NCBI GenBank assembly: GCA_944326775.1 | Contig: CALVFH010000006.1 | Span: 1 to 44,377 of the forward strand | From: an uncultured Parabacteroides sp. | GTDB lineage: Bacteria > Bacteroidota > Bacteroidia > Bacteroidales > Tannerellaceae | Length of the DNA stretch: 44,377 bases | Direction of reading: 5' to 3' | Part shown: positions 23,612 through 32,217 of the stretch, piece after piece | Layout: each line of letters begins with the position of its first letter | How positions within the stretch are numbered: position 1 is the first letter of the stretch | The notes under the pieces: model-generated | What the model saw: the letters and a program-made list of their open reading frames with translations, nothing else | What the model was told of the DNA's origin: nothing | Database searches by the model: none | Translations under genes and position numbers: made by a program

Positions 23612-25747
23612 TTAATAGAAACGGATTCTGTCATCTTCCACGTCTGCGGCATTGATTAATGCCTGTATAGACTGATATGCGAAGCGGTAAGCATTCGTCG
23701 CATCTATCGTGCGCTTCTGCTCGGCTTCGTTGAACTCTTTGTTCTCGGCGTTGCGTGCATACACCTTGAAAACATACACGCCGTTGTTGCCTTTCACCGG
23801 ATCGCTGACCTGGTCAACCGGCGCAAGGGCGATTGCGGCATTCAAATTCGGTTCCACACCGATTCCGGAGATGCGGCGCGTGCCGAAGTTGACAAACTTC
23901 ACCGAGTCGAGGTGCGCGCCCATGGCGTCGGCGTAAGCCTCCATCGTGGTGAGGTTTTTGGCTTTCAGCTCGCTGGCGATTTGCTCGCCCTTCTTTTGCG
24001 CGATAATTTCCGACTTGAGGGAAGCCTCCACGAGGCTCAGCGGGCGGTAACCTTCCTGCAGCTCGCCTTCGACGGCGGCGATGACGAATTTGTCGTCGCA
24101 TTCAAAGATTTCCGAGATGCTGCCCTTTTTGTTCTGGAAGGCCCAACGGATCACCTGTCGCGAATTCTTGATCATGCCCAGCATCTGGTTGTCGGCGGTT
24201 ACCGTTTGGTTGGTGGCGGCGTTATAGCCGGCTTCCTTCGCGGCAGCGTCCAACTTGCTGATGTCGCGGTTGCTTGCGATAAACTGGTTCAGGTCGTTAT
24301 AGAGTTTGCTGTAGGTTTTCGAGCTTGGCGTAACGGCCATTTCCACGTCGGCGACCTTATATTTCGTGACGTTCTTTGTTTTCTCGGTCACTTTAACCAA
24401 ATGAGTGCCGTACATCGATTTCACCACCTTGATTTCATCCACTTTGGCAGAGAAAACAGCATCCTTGAAGTCTTCGTTAACGCCGCGAAGCGCTGCCAAC
24501 TCAGTAAACCAGCCGAGTTCGCCGCCATTCTCCGCCGCTTGGTCCATGGAGTATTTTTTTGCCAGTTCGGCAAAGTCGGCGCCCCCTTTGAGGGCCGTAA
24601 TCAAGCTGTCGGCAAGTGATTCAATCTCCGCTTCGCTGCGGCCGGCCAGCATGATGTGTGAAACCTTTACCGAATCGGGTGCCTGAGTCTTTGCAACCAG
24701 TTTAAACATCCGGTAGCGGTCGCTTTCAAACACGGGGCCATAGACATCGCCCACTTCCGCGGTGGTGGCAAACTGCCGCATTTCTTCGTCGAAAGTTTTA
24801 TCGGTAACGAAAGCATCCACGTAAGGCACGTCGGAGTTTTCATTCACCAGGTCGGCCACGTTCTCTGCCGTGGTGAACTCTGCCTTCAGCGCGTCGATAT
24901 CTTTCTCTACATTGTCGTAATCCTCCTGGCTCGGACGGATATCGACGGTGACATACGTCAGAATCCGCCCTTCTTTTTGCTTGAACGATTCCTTGCGCTC
25001 GTTGTACAGCTTTTCAAGTTCGCTCTTACTTACCTGAATGGTTGAATCGGGGATGGTAGAATAAGACTGCATCGCATAAACGATGTCCGAGCTCTCGGCC
25101 GAGGCGTCGAAATTTTCTTTCGCATCCAGCTTGTTGGCAGAAATCGCTTTACTGATGAGCGTGGTATATTTCTGCTCGAGGCGCTGGTTTTTAATATTCT
25201 TTTCCCAGAACAGCCAGAAATTGCGGGCCTGGATAAATTGCGACTGTTGGTCGGCGGGCAAGGAAGCGATATTTTCGTCGCTGATGGCTTTCAGATAGTT
25301 CAGCAGAGCCGCCTTATCGAATTGTCCGGTTTGCGGATTGGCGAACATAGGCATTTGCTGAATCAGCGGGGAGATATTTTCGCCCTGGACCATGTCGAAC
25401 AGTTCGTCGGGGCTGACTGTCATCCCAATCTTGGCTGTGGCCTCGCCCAGCACGATTTCTTCCACCATATTGTTGAATACCATTTGGCGGATTTGTACCA
25501 TCGTTTCTTCAGGTAGGCTGGTGGTACCCATCTGCATCTTGTACATTTCCGACATTTCGTCTATACGTTGCTGAAAATCTTGGTAATGGATTAATTCACC
25601 GTTAATTTTAGCAATACGTTCTTGCGACTGTCTGAAATAGGTAGAACCGGAGTTCAGAAAGTCGCCGATGATAAAAGCGAACAATGCGATTCCCACAACG
25701 AGAACCAGCAGTCCCGCCTTGCTTCTAATTTTCTCAAGCGTAGCCAT
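23612..25747 (-). CDS. PpiD/SurA-like periplasmic peptidyl-prolyl isomerase
   Basis: A 711-aa inner-membrane-anchored chaperone with one N-terminal TM segment (residues about 12-30, LLVLVVGIALFAFIIGDFL), a SurA_N-like domain (about 35-230) and a parvulin domain at about 340-440 (VKVSHIMLAG and GGELGWFTE and KSMYGTHLVKVTE). A second, divergent parvulin-like region follows (NSRQVIRWAFQNKKGS). It probably helps fold outer-membrane proteins. It is the last member of the coaX-to-ppiD run before a hairpin terminator; 102 bases separate it from the CNNM gene and contain TATCTTCG, a one-mismatch -7 box. Confidence 0.92.
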   Translation of the reverse strand: MATLEKIRSKAGLLVLVVGIALFAFIIGDFLNSGSTYFRQSQERIAKINGELIHYQDFQQRIDEMSEMYKMQMGTTSLPEETMVQIRQMVFNNMVEEIVLGEATAKIGMTVSPDELFDMVQGENISPLIQQMPMFANPQTGQFDKAALLNYLKAISDENIASLPADQQSQFIQARNFWLFWEKNIKNQRLEQKYTTLISKAISANKLDAKENFDASAESSDIVYAMQSYSTIPDSTIQVSKSELEKLYNERKESFKQKEGRILTYVTVDIRPSQEDYDNVEKDIDALKAEFTTAENVADLVNENSDVPYVDAFVTDKTFDEEMRQFATTAEVGDVYGPVFESDRYRMFKLVAKTQAPDSVKVSHIMLAGRSEAEIESLADSLITALKGGADFAELAKKYSMDQAAENGGELGWFTELAALRGVNEDFKDAVFSAKVDEIKVVKSMYGTHLVKVTEKTKNVTKYKVADVEMAVTPSSKTYSKLYNDLNQFIASNRDISKLDAAAKEAGYNAATNQTVTADNQMLGMIKNSRQVIRWAFQNKKGSISEIFECDDKFVIAAVEGELQEGYRPLSLVEASLKSEIIAQKKGEQIASELKAKNLTTMEAYADAMGAHLDSVKFVNFGTRRISGIGVEPNLNAAIALAPVDQVSDPVKGNNGVYVFKVYARNAENKEFNEAEQKRTIDATNAYRFAYQSIQALINAADVEDDRIRFY

Positions 25748-25849
25748 TTATAGTTATTATTTTGAAGTTTATATTTTTTCTACTCTTTTTAAGCGCACGA
25801 AGATACGAAAAAATGGAATCACAACCTTGTTTTTGCTTTCATTTTTTGC

Positions 25850-27109
25850 TCAAACGCCTACTTTGATGCGAACTAACTCGATTTTAGTGGCGGAAACGCG
25901 TACAATCTTAAACGAATATTTGCCGATGTTCAACACTTCGTTCAGCTTGGGGAAATCCTGGTGGACGTGGAGGATGTAGCCGGCAACGGTTACATATTCG
26001 TCCGATTCAGGGATATCGAGGTTGAACATTTCATTCAGCGCGTCGATTTCCATGCGTCCGGAGACTAAAATGTCTCCGTCGCCCAGTTTTTTAGCGATAT
26101 ACGATTTCACGTCGTGCTCGTCTTCTATCTCGCCGAAAATTTCTTCGACGAGGTCTTCCATCGTAACCATACCGGAGATTCCGCCGAATTCATCGACCAC
26201 TATCGCGATGCTTTTCTTTTCGCGCATCATGATTTTCATCATTTTATTGGCGGTCATGGTTTCCGGCGCAATCAATACCCTGTGGATGTTCGAAACCCAG
26301 TCGTCGGGATGTTTGAAGAGTTCCGACGAATGGATATATCCCAAAATATTGTCGATAGTCTTATCGTAGATGATGATTTTGGAAAGCCCGGTTTCCACGA
26401 AGCGGTCGCGCAGCTCGTCCAGCGACACGGACTTGTCGCAGGCTACAATCTCCGTGCGGGGAACCATGCAATCGCGTAAACGGACATTGGAGAATTCCAA
26501 AGCGTTCTGAAAAATCTTCACTTCCGTGCCCATCTCCGAATTGTCGGACACGGCATCTACGTGCTGCTGGAGAAAATAATCCAGATCCGTGCGACCCAGC
26601 GTATGGACTTCCGCCGACTTCCGGTTCTTCCCGCCGACAAGCCAAAGGAATGCCGCCGACACGCCGGACGACAACAACGCCGCCGGATAGAAGAGTATAT
26701 ATATAATGTAGAGCGGTACAGCGAATATTTGCAAATAGAGATGAGGATGGATGACAAACAACAGTTTGGGAAGGAACTCGCCGACCAGCAAGACCAGCAC
26801 GGCGGAAACGAGCGTCTGAACCAGCACGACAGCTACCCGATTGGCGACGACATCCATAAGCCACGGCTCGAGAAGAACCGCCATCTGGACGGCAAAGACT
26901 ACCAGCGAGATGTTGTTGCCGATCGACAACGTCGAGATGAACTGGTTGGGATGGTGAAAGAAAATATCCAGAATCCGGTTGATCCCGTTCTGTTTTTTCT
27001 TGCCTAATTCATATTGTAGTTTGTCGGAAGAGATAAAGGAAACGCCAATTCCGGAAAAAAAGACCGAACAGACCAAGGCAATCAAGGCATACAACAACGC
27101 ATCCATCAT
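25850..27109 (-). CDS. CNNM/CorC-type membrane protein with CBS pair
   Basis: A 419-aa paralogue of the protein at 10802. The CNNM membrane domain (residues about 1-140, four TM segments) is followed by a CBS pair (MVPRTEIVACDKS and IVVDEFGGISGMVTMEDLVEE) and a C-terminal CorC/HlyC domain. Unlike the first paralogue, it overlaps lptC by 4 bases and sits among envelope-biogenesis genes. In Bacteroidota this neighbourhood is typical for the GldE-like branch of the family; I did not verify that assignment. Confidence 0.88.
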   Translation of the reverse strand: MMDALLYALIALVCSVFFSGIGVSFISSDKLQYELGKKKQNGINRILDIFFHHPNQFISTLSIGNNISLVVFAVQMAVLLEPWLMDVVANRVAVVLVQTLVSAVLVLLVGEFLPKLLFVIHPHLYLQIFAVPLYIIYILFYPAALLSSGVSAAFLWLVGGKNRKSAEVHTLGRTDLDYFLQQHVDAVSDNSEMGTEVKIFQNALEFSNVRLRDCMVPRTEIVACDKSVSLDELRDRFVETGLSKIIIYDKTIDNILGYIHSSELFKHPDDWVSNIHRVLIAPETMTANKMMKIMMREKKSIAIVVDEFGGISGMVTMEDLVEEIFGEIEDEHDVKSYIAKKLGDGDILVSGRMEIDALNEMFNLDIPESDEYVTVAGYILHVHQDFPKLNEVLNIGKYSFKIVRVSATKIELVRIKVGV

Positions 27110-27759
27110 TTTACTTTTAACGAATCGGCTCCGGCTGTCAGACGGGTGGAATCCGCCGGGTTTTCAGCAGGCTGGTCTTCCACAGGGAATATTCCCTGCG
27201 AATTGAATATCTTATAGTTTGTCATGTCTTGGTTCGACTCGAAACCAATGCCCGTAACAATCTTGTCTTCCTGTTCTATCCGGATATAGTCTTCCGAATA
27301 GACTTTTTCCTCCTTTTGGTCCCAAAACAGGCGCGAGGTTTCGAAGCGCTCTCCTTGCAGACTGCGGACTTCCACATGACCAATTAATTCCCATAGTTCG
27401 CGTTTGGAATAATAATAAGCGGTATCGGCTTCTATACTGGCTTCGGTGTGGAACAACGTGTCAAATTTCTCTACATAGATTTTTTCCGGAAAATACCAGT
27501 ACGGGTCTTTGGCTTTATCAAAAACCCACCATTCTTTCGCATTCAGCCGATAACGGGTAATGCCTGAATCGGAGATGAGCGAAACCACGTCGGTAGCCTT
27601 CATCGTATAAGTTTTCTCCGGATCGAAAGCGACATCGACGACTTCCTGCTTCTCGGATTCGCAAGCAATAAATGTCAAAAAAAGAAGAAGCATAACAACA
27701 ACCGCTGGGGTTGTTGTTATGCCTTGTTCATTCGTTTTACAAAGAAAACGCTTTATCAT
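27106..27759 (-). CDS. lptC: LPS export protein LptC
   Basis: Bitopic inner-membrane component of the Lpt bridge. The 217 residues have an N-terminal hydrophobic stretch (AVVVMLLLFLTFIAC) with a lipobox-like Cys, so it may be lipid-anchored, and a periplasmic OstA-like beta-jellyroll (RYRLNAKEWWVFDKA, TSRLFWDQKEEKVYSEDYIRIEQ). The ATG at 27759 is chosen; an upstream GTG at 27768 gives 220 aa. The stop overlaps the CNNM start by 4 bases. A 14-bp perfect inverted repeat lies inside codons for the TM region. Confidence 0.88.
   Translation of the reverse strand: MIKRFLCKTNEQGITTTPAVVVMLLLFLTFIACESEKQEVVDVAFDPEKTYTMKATDVVSLISDSGITRYRLNAKEWWVFDKAKDPYWYFPEKIYVEKFDTLFHTEASIEADTAYYYSKRELWELIGHVEVRSLQGERFETSRLFWDQKEEKVYSEDYIRIEQEDKIVTGIGFESNQDMTNYKIFNSQGIFPVEDQPAENPADSTRLTAGADSLKVK
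27690..27722 (-). promoter_or_regulatory. Perfect 14-bp hairpin within the 5' end of lptC
   Basis: GCATAACAACAACC (27690-27703) and its exact reverse complement (27709-27722) flank a 5-base loop. On the minus strand it encodes ITTTPAVVV of the signal-anchor. A later ATG at 27692 directly follows it, so it could hide or expose an alternative start. Confidence 0.6.
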
Positions 27760-27771
27760 CGGCTTCACGGA

Positions 27772-29136
27772 TTATCTAACGACAGTGCTTTCGCCAATCC
27801 AACCACCGATTGTTACCGATTTACCCTTATCCAAATCCGGGTGCATGAAAATTTCTTCGGTGCTTGGCAAGTGAGCGCTGTAAGTGCTGATCAGGCTATT
27901 GGCTTCTTCAGCGCAGCTTTCATCTACTTGTTTAGCTTTAGCAAACTTATCAATGGCAGCGTAATAAACAGCTTTTGCCATTACGCCATCGTCCGGATAA
28001 ATAGATCTGGCTGTTGCAGCATACATCTTACCGATCAGCAACCAGGGATTGCCATAGTTAGCATTTTCAGCAATGGCTTTGCGGCAATATTCGCGTGCTT
28101 TGGAATAGCTCTTTTCGTCGAATGCGATCAGACCCATCATGTAGTAGTTTTCAGCCTTCGCAACGGCATCGGTTTCCATACCGTTAGCTTCTTCGAAGTA
28201 TTTCAGAGCGGTAGCATAGTCTTTCTTCTGTACGGCTTGCTTTGCCAGACCTACGGCTGATTCCGCAGTCGGTTCGATAGCGTAAGCATAACCGGAAGCC
28301 TTGAAGTAAACTTCGAGTTCCTGGCAGTGTGAACGGCGCATCAACGCGATAGCCTGTTTCAGGAAATCCAAATCGTCTTTTTTCTCTTCAACCTTCGGAG
28401 TATAGATATTCGACAAAGTTTCACAATCGGCAGCGCCGCTGGCAGCAAAACCGGCTTCCAAACTTTCAGAATAAGCGGTCAGGTTCTTGATTTCCTTCTC
28501 GTTATTGGCAGCTTCAGCAACTTTCAACTGAGCTTCCAGAATAGAAGCAGCTTTCAAATAATCCTGGATATACTGGTCTTTGAAGTTCGGGTCGGCCTGC
28601 ATTTTCAACAAGGAAGCGTAAATAAACATAGACACGGCACGAGCTTCAGTCTTATCGCCAAATTCATCAACGACTTCTTTTGTCCAGCTGTAAAGTGTAT
28701 TTGCATCAGCATCTTTACCCATGTACTGCACATAGTCTGTAGCCTTGTTTCCAATAATCCAGTCTTTCCCATAACGACGGTCATTTCCGAAATACTTCAC
28801 ACGTTTGTCGTAAACTTCCATCAAATTATTTATCAACTCTTTTTTCTTGGCCGGATCTTTTTCATTTTCAATCTGCCATGAAACAATACGTACACCATAC
28901 AAATAAATATCCTTTGTAGCTGCCGGACATTCATCATAGGCTATCTTCCAAAACTCTTGTGCATCTTTGAAATTTCCAGCCTTGGCATACGGAACAAACA
29001 AACTAATGTTTGTAATACAACGAACGCTATCTTCACCAGAACCGAATTGCGTACCGTTATCAACACCTTTTTGTGCATAAGCGCCCAATGTACCCATTGT
29101 GCAACCCAACGCTAACAGTAAAACTTTGATCTTCAT
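27772..29136 (-). CDS. Exported TPR repeat protein
   Basis: A 454-aa protein with a type I signal peptide (MKIKVLLLALGCTMGTLGAYAQ). Helical repeats occupy the mature chain; clear TPR units are AVQKKDYATALKYFEEANGM and AFDEKSYSKAREYCRKAIAENANYGNPWLLIGKMYA (about residues 320-395). The first half is more divergent. It is probably periplasmic and may scaffold envelope-assembly partners encoded nearby. It ends a few bases before lptC. Function is unknown. Confidence 0.85.
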   Translation of the reverse strand: MKIKVLLLALGCTMGTLGAYAQKGVDNGTQFGSGEDSVRCITNISLFVPYAKAGNFKDAQEFWKIAYDECPAATKDIYLYGVRIVSWQIENEKDPAKKKELINNLMEVYDKRVKYFGNDRRYGKDWIIGNKATDYVQYMGKDADANTLYSWTKEVVDEFGDKTEARAVSMFIYASLLKMQADPNFKDQYIQDYLKAASILEAQLKVAEAANNEKEIKNLTAYSESLEAGFAASGAADCETLSNIYTPKVEEKKDDLDFLKQAIALMRRSHCQELEVYFKASGYAYAIEPTAESAVGLAKQAVQKKDYATALKYFEEANGMETDAVAKAENYYMMGLIAFDEKSYSKAREYCRKAIAENANYGNPWLLIGKMYAATARSIYPDDGVMAKAVYYAAIDKFAKAKQVDESCAEEANSLISTYSAHLPSTEEIFMHPDLDKGKSVTIGGWIGESTVVR

Positions 29137-29172
29137 ATTTTTATTTCTATTAAAGTTAACTATTTGTTTTAT

Positions 29173-30456
29173 TTAATCCACTTTACGTTTAAAGAACCAT
29201 AATTCATTAAATGCATAACTGAGGGTGAAACGGAAATACTGCTCAGTTATCATGGTTGGCATTTCCGGTTTCACTTTTACGTATTCGAAGGCAAAATTAA
29301 TAAAAGAACGATTATCAATCAACGGAAATCCGAACCCCACTGTTGCTCCATATTCATTATATCCATAATTTCGTTGAACATCACCTTCTGTCATAGGTAT
29401 ATTCAAATATGAATTAGAATAATGAAAACCTGCACGATATCGAATACGACTAAAATACAACTTCTGGTTATAGGCAGGAATATATTCTACGCCCGCTGCT
29501 ACTTTCTTGCGGTTCTGAAACTTTCCTGTTTCCCCCAGATAGCTGGCCTTGTCCCAGGTTTCATACAAGAAGTCGGCAGCTACCTTCACCTTATTTTCCC
29601 GCACGAACGACAAGCCTATGCCATACGAATTGGGTAAATCCGTAGCCAATCCCTGTATCGTATCTGATTCAGCTTCTACAACGGTACTACTGCTCGAATT
29701 ATAGCGTTGTAATACATTGTAGGATTTGGCATTCAAGCTATTTGCCGGCGAATAAGTCAAACCTAATGTTATCTTATCCGTTGCGCTCAACGGATGTGTG
29801 TACTGAATACCGAAATCCAGTTTCATATCCCGAACTTCCAAACGTTGACTTCGTGCTGTCGTATAAGCATTAGAACCACTGAATTGCAAATTCTGCGAAT
29901 GAGTGATATTTCCAAACAAATAACCGATATTCGCTCCCACTGCCAATCGTTTTTTCCATATATCTACAGACAAACCAAGAAACACTTCGTTTAATCCGCC
30001 CGTACCGGAATATTGATTACTATATTGAGTGTCGCCAATCGACTCAAGCGAACCATAGGAATAACCAACAAAAGAATAAGGTTGTAACCCGGCGCTCATG
30101 GCCAACCATCGAGTAATAGGAAATTGCAAGGCGAAATATTCTATGTTGCCATTAAGTTTTTGGTCTCTATTTGTTCCATCGCTAAATTTACCTATTTGCA
30201 TATAGACACCAAAATCAAACAAAAAGGTCAATGAATCCATTGCACTGTAAGAAGCCGGGTTCATCGGATTGATTTGTTTTGAATCGCGTACACCAATACC
30301 TACTCCGCCCATCGCCCGACCTGCTCCAAAAGAACGCTCTGCCAAATTGCCATAACCAAAACGGGTATAAGGAGAATTTGCATTGTTCTGGGCAAAAACG
30401 CCCCACTGTGCAAGCAGCAATAAAGCGACAATTATTAGTCTATTACCTTTCAACAT
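29173..30456 (-). CDS. Outer-membrane beta-barrel protein (FadL/OmpP1-like)
   Basis: A 427-aa protein with a signal peptide ending in VFAQ. The mature N-terminus NSPYTRFGYGNLAERSFGAGRAMGGVG and NPMNPASYSAMDSL resemble Bacteroidota barrel proteins of the FadL/OmpP1 kind, and alternating aromatic strands continue to the C-terminal Phe-rich segment (AFNELWFFKRKVD). Substrate is unknown. Its start overlaps coaX by 14 bases, so it is coupled to that gene; the TPR gene follows after 36 bases. Confidence 0.85.
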   Translation of the reverse strand: MLKGNRLIIVALLLLAQWGVFAQNNANSPYTRFGYGNLAERSFGAGRAMGGVGIGVRDSKQINPMNPASYSAMDSLTFLFDFGVYMQIGKFSDGTNRDQKLNGNIEYFALQFPITRWLAMSAGLQPYSFVGYSYGSLESIGDTQYSNQYSGTGGLNEVFLGLSVDIWKKRLAVGANIGYLFGNITHSQNLQFSGSNAYTTARSQRLEVRDMKLDFGIQYTHPLSATDKITLGLTYSPANSLNAKSYNVLQRYNSSSSTVVEAESDTIQGLATDLPNSYGIGLSFVRENKVKVAADFLYETWDKASYLGETGKFQNRKKVAAGVEYIPAYNQKLYFSRIRYRAGFHYSNSYLNIPMTEGDVQRNYGYNEYGATVGFGFPLIDNRSFINFAFEYVKVKPEMPTMITEQYFRFTLSYAFNELWFFKRKVD

Positions 30457-31171
30457 TATACTCTAAGATTCTATTTAATCCTATCAACACCAAATTAATG
30501 TTTGCAAAGATGGCGTTTTTTAGCCGGGTTTCAAAATAAAACGAATGTCCACCCGTTAAAAAAACCAAAAGATCCGGATATATTTTACGTAAAGCCTCAA
30601 TATATCCATCCATCTCAAAAACGATTCCGTTCACTACACCAGCTTGAAGAGCAGAAACCGTTGTTGTTCCTACCAAAGGAATATCTTTTTCTTCTTGTAC
30701 TAACGGCAATCTTTTCGTGAAATTGTGCAACGACAAAAAACGAGTTGTCATCCCCGGCGAGATATTTCCGCCCCGATACACCCCCGATGCCTCAATAACT
30801 TCATAAGTAATCGCTGTTCCCGCATCAATCACCAACAGATTTTTTCCCGGCTGCAAATAAGAAGCACCGACTACAGCAGCAATCCTATCTTTCCCTAATG
30901 TCTGAGGAGTCTGATAGGCCACTGTAACGGGAAGTTTTACGGCTTCGTCAAAAAAAAGAAAATACTTCAACCGCTCCTGCAAGAATACGGCTAACGCCTC
31001 GTCTTTATCCACCACTGTCGAATAAATGCCCTTTTGCAAGTCATATGCTTCGAAGAGAGGAACAAGAAGATCCACCGAAAATTTTTTATAAAAAAAAGAA
31101 GCTTCTACCCTTCCTTTATCATAAATGGCAACCTTAGTCGAAGTGTTTCCTTGTTCGATGATCAGATTCAC
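30443..31171 (-). CDS. coaX: Type III pantothenate kinase
   Basis: Phosphorylates pantothenate, the first step of CoA synthesis, with an actin-like fold. The 242-aa protein has the N-terminal phosphate motif as IIEQGNTSTKV (the usual Asp of DxGNT is Glu), LGKDRIAAVVGA, VIDAGTAITYE, RGGNISPG and the late VFLTGGHSFYF. The start is a GTG at 31171. It heads the run of envelope genes and overlaps the barrel-protein gene by 14 bases. The D-to-E change is conservative but lies at the catalytic position. Confidence 0.92.
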   Translation of the reverse strand: MNLIIEQGNTSTKVAIYDKGRVEASFFYKKFSVDLLVPLFEAYDLQKGIYSTVVDKDEALAVFLQERLKYFLFFDEAVKLPVTVAYQTPQTLGKDRIAAVVGASYLQPGKNLLVIDAGTAITYEVIEASGVYRGGNISPGMTTRFLSLHNFTKRLPLVQEEKDIPLVGTTTVSALQAGVVNGIVFEMDGYIEALRKIYPDLLVFLTGGHSFYFETRLKNAIFANINLVLIGLNRILEYNVER

Positions 31172-31201
31172 GTCGTTTCAATATTTTCCGCAAAGGAAAG
31201 C

Positions 31202-31240
31202 AAAAAAGGTGAGATAAGCACTATTCCCCCACCTTTTTTT
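31202..31240. terminator. Intrinsic terminator between cysE and coaX
   Basis: AAAAAAGGTG and CACCTTTTTT form a 10-bp stem with an 18-base spacer. On the minus strand it ends cysE; the T-run in either direction is encoded in the stem. It isolates the signalling locus from the coaX run. Confidence 0.75.
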
Positions 31241-31311
31241 AATCCTTTTCTTATAATATCCGGCAAAGCTTCCGTTTTATCCAATATACCTTATTCCCGC
31301 TCTACCGTACT

Positions 31312-32217
31312 TTATATCTTTTCTTCCAGCCCATATTTTCCCTCTTGAGCTTTTCCCTGCAATACCTTAGAATAAGGCGGAACACTATGGGTTAACCAAA
31401 TATTTCCTCCAATAACTGTATCATGACCAATAACAATACGCCCCAAAACAGAAGTATTGGAATAAACCGTGACATTATCTTCAAGAATCGGATGCCGGGG
31501 AACATCCATCGGCAGACCTTCCTCATCAAGGGTAAAACTCTTGGCACCCAATGTTACTCCTTGATATAAACGAACATGATTTCCGATAATCGTTGTTTGC
31601 CCGATTACAACACCCGTTCCGTGATCGATACTGAAATATTCCCCAATCTGCGCTCCCGGATGGATATCAATTCCCGTAGCAGAATGTGCCAATTCCGTTA
31701 TGATGCGTGGCAAAATCGGTACGTTGAGACGGAACAGGGCATGAGCAGAACGCTGGTAAAGCATGGCGCGGATAGCCGGATAGCAAAAGATAATCTCACT
31801 CAGACTCTTAGCCGCCGGATCTCCGTCGAGGATGGCCTTCACGTCCGTAGAAAGCAGGTATTTGATACGCGGCAACTCGTTGATGAAGGCGACGGCACGT
31901 GCTTCCGCATCTTCCTTGGAGCCTTCCGCCTTGCCTTCAAACACCATGCTGCGAAAAATCTGCTCGTGCAAAATATCATAAAGATGTTCCAGATAAACGC
32001 CCGTGTAATACTGGGCGGAACTCGATTCGGTCTCTTCGGAGGGGCCGAAGAAACCCGGAAAGACGAGGCGGCGCAATAACTGCATCACCTCCTGCACCTC
32101 AGCCACCGAAGGCGACGGCTGGGGATGCACCGGTATGTAAGGATAAGACACCGCCGGATTGGCAATCAGGGCATCAATATTCTTACGGATTTGTTCTATC
32201 GCTTTTATTCGTCCCAT
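31312..32217 (-). CDS. cysE: Serine O-acetyltransferase
   Basis: Makes O-acetylserine for cysteine synthesis. The 301-aa protein has an N-terminal helical domain (residues 1-165) and a left-handed hexapeptide-repeat beta-helix: IDIHPGAQIGEYFSIDHGTGVVIGQTT with catalytic Asp and His, RLYQGVTLGAKSF, HPILEDNVTVYSNTSVLGRIVIG. It is longer than the minimal EpsC type. Its ATG overlaps the 3' end of the upstream lipoprotein gene by 13 bases, so it is translated from the signalling operon transcript unless an internal promoter exists. Confidence 0.93.
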   Translation of the reverse strand: MGRIKAIEQIRKNIDALIANPAVSYPYIPVHPQPSPSVAEVQEVMQLLRRLVFPGFFGPSEETESSSAQYYTGVYLEHLYDILHEQIFRSMVFEGKAEGSKEDAEARAVAFINELPRIKYLLSTDVKAILDGDPAAKSLSEIIFCYPAIRAMLYQRSAHALFRLNVPILPRIITELAHSATGIDIHPGAQIGEYFSIDHGTGVVIGQTTIIGNHVRLYQGVTLGAKSFTLDEEGLPMDVPRHPILEDNVTVYSNTSVLGRIVIGHDTVIGGNIWLTHSVPPYSKVLQGKAQEGKYGLEEKI

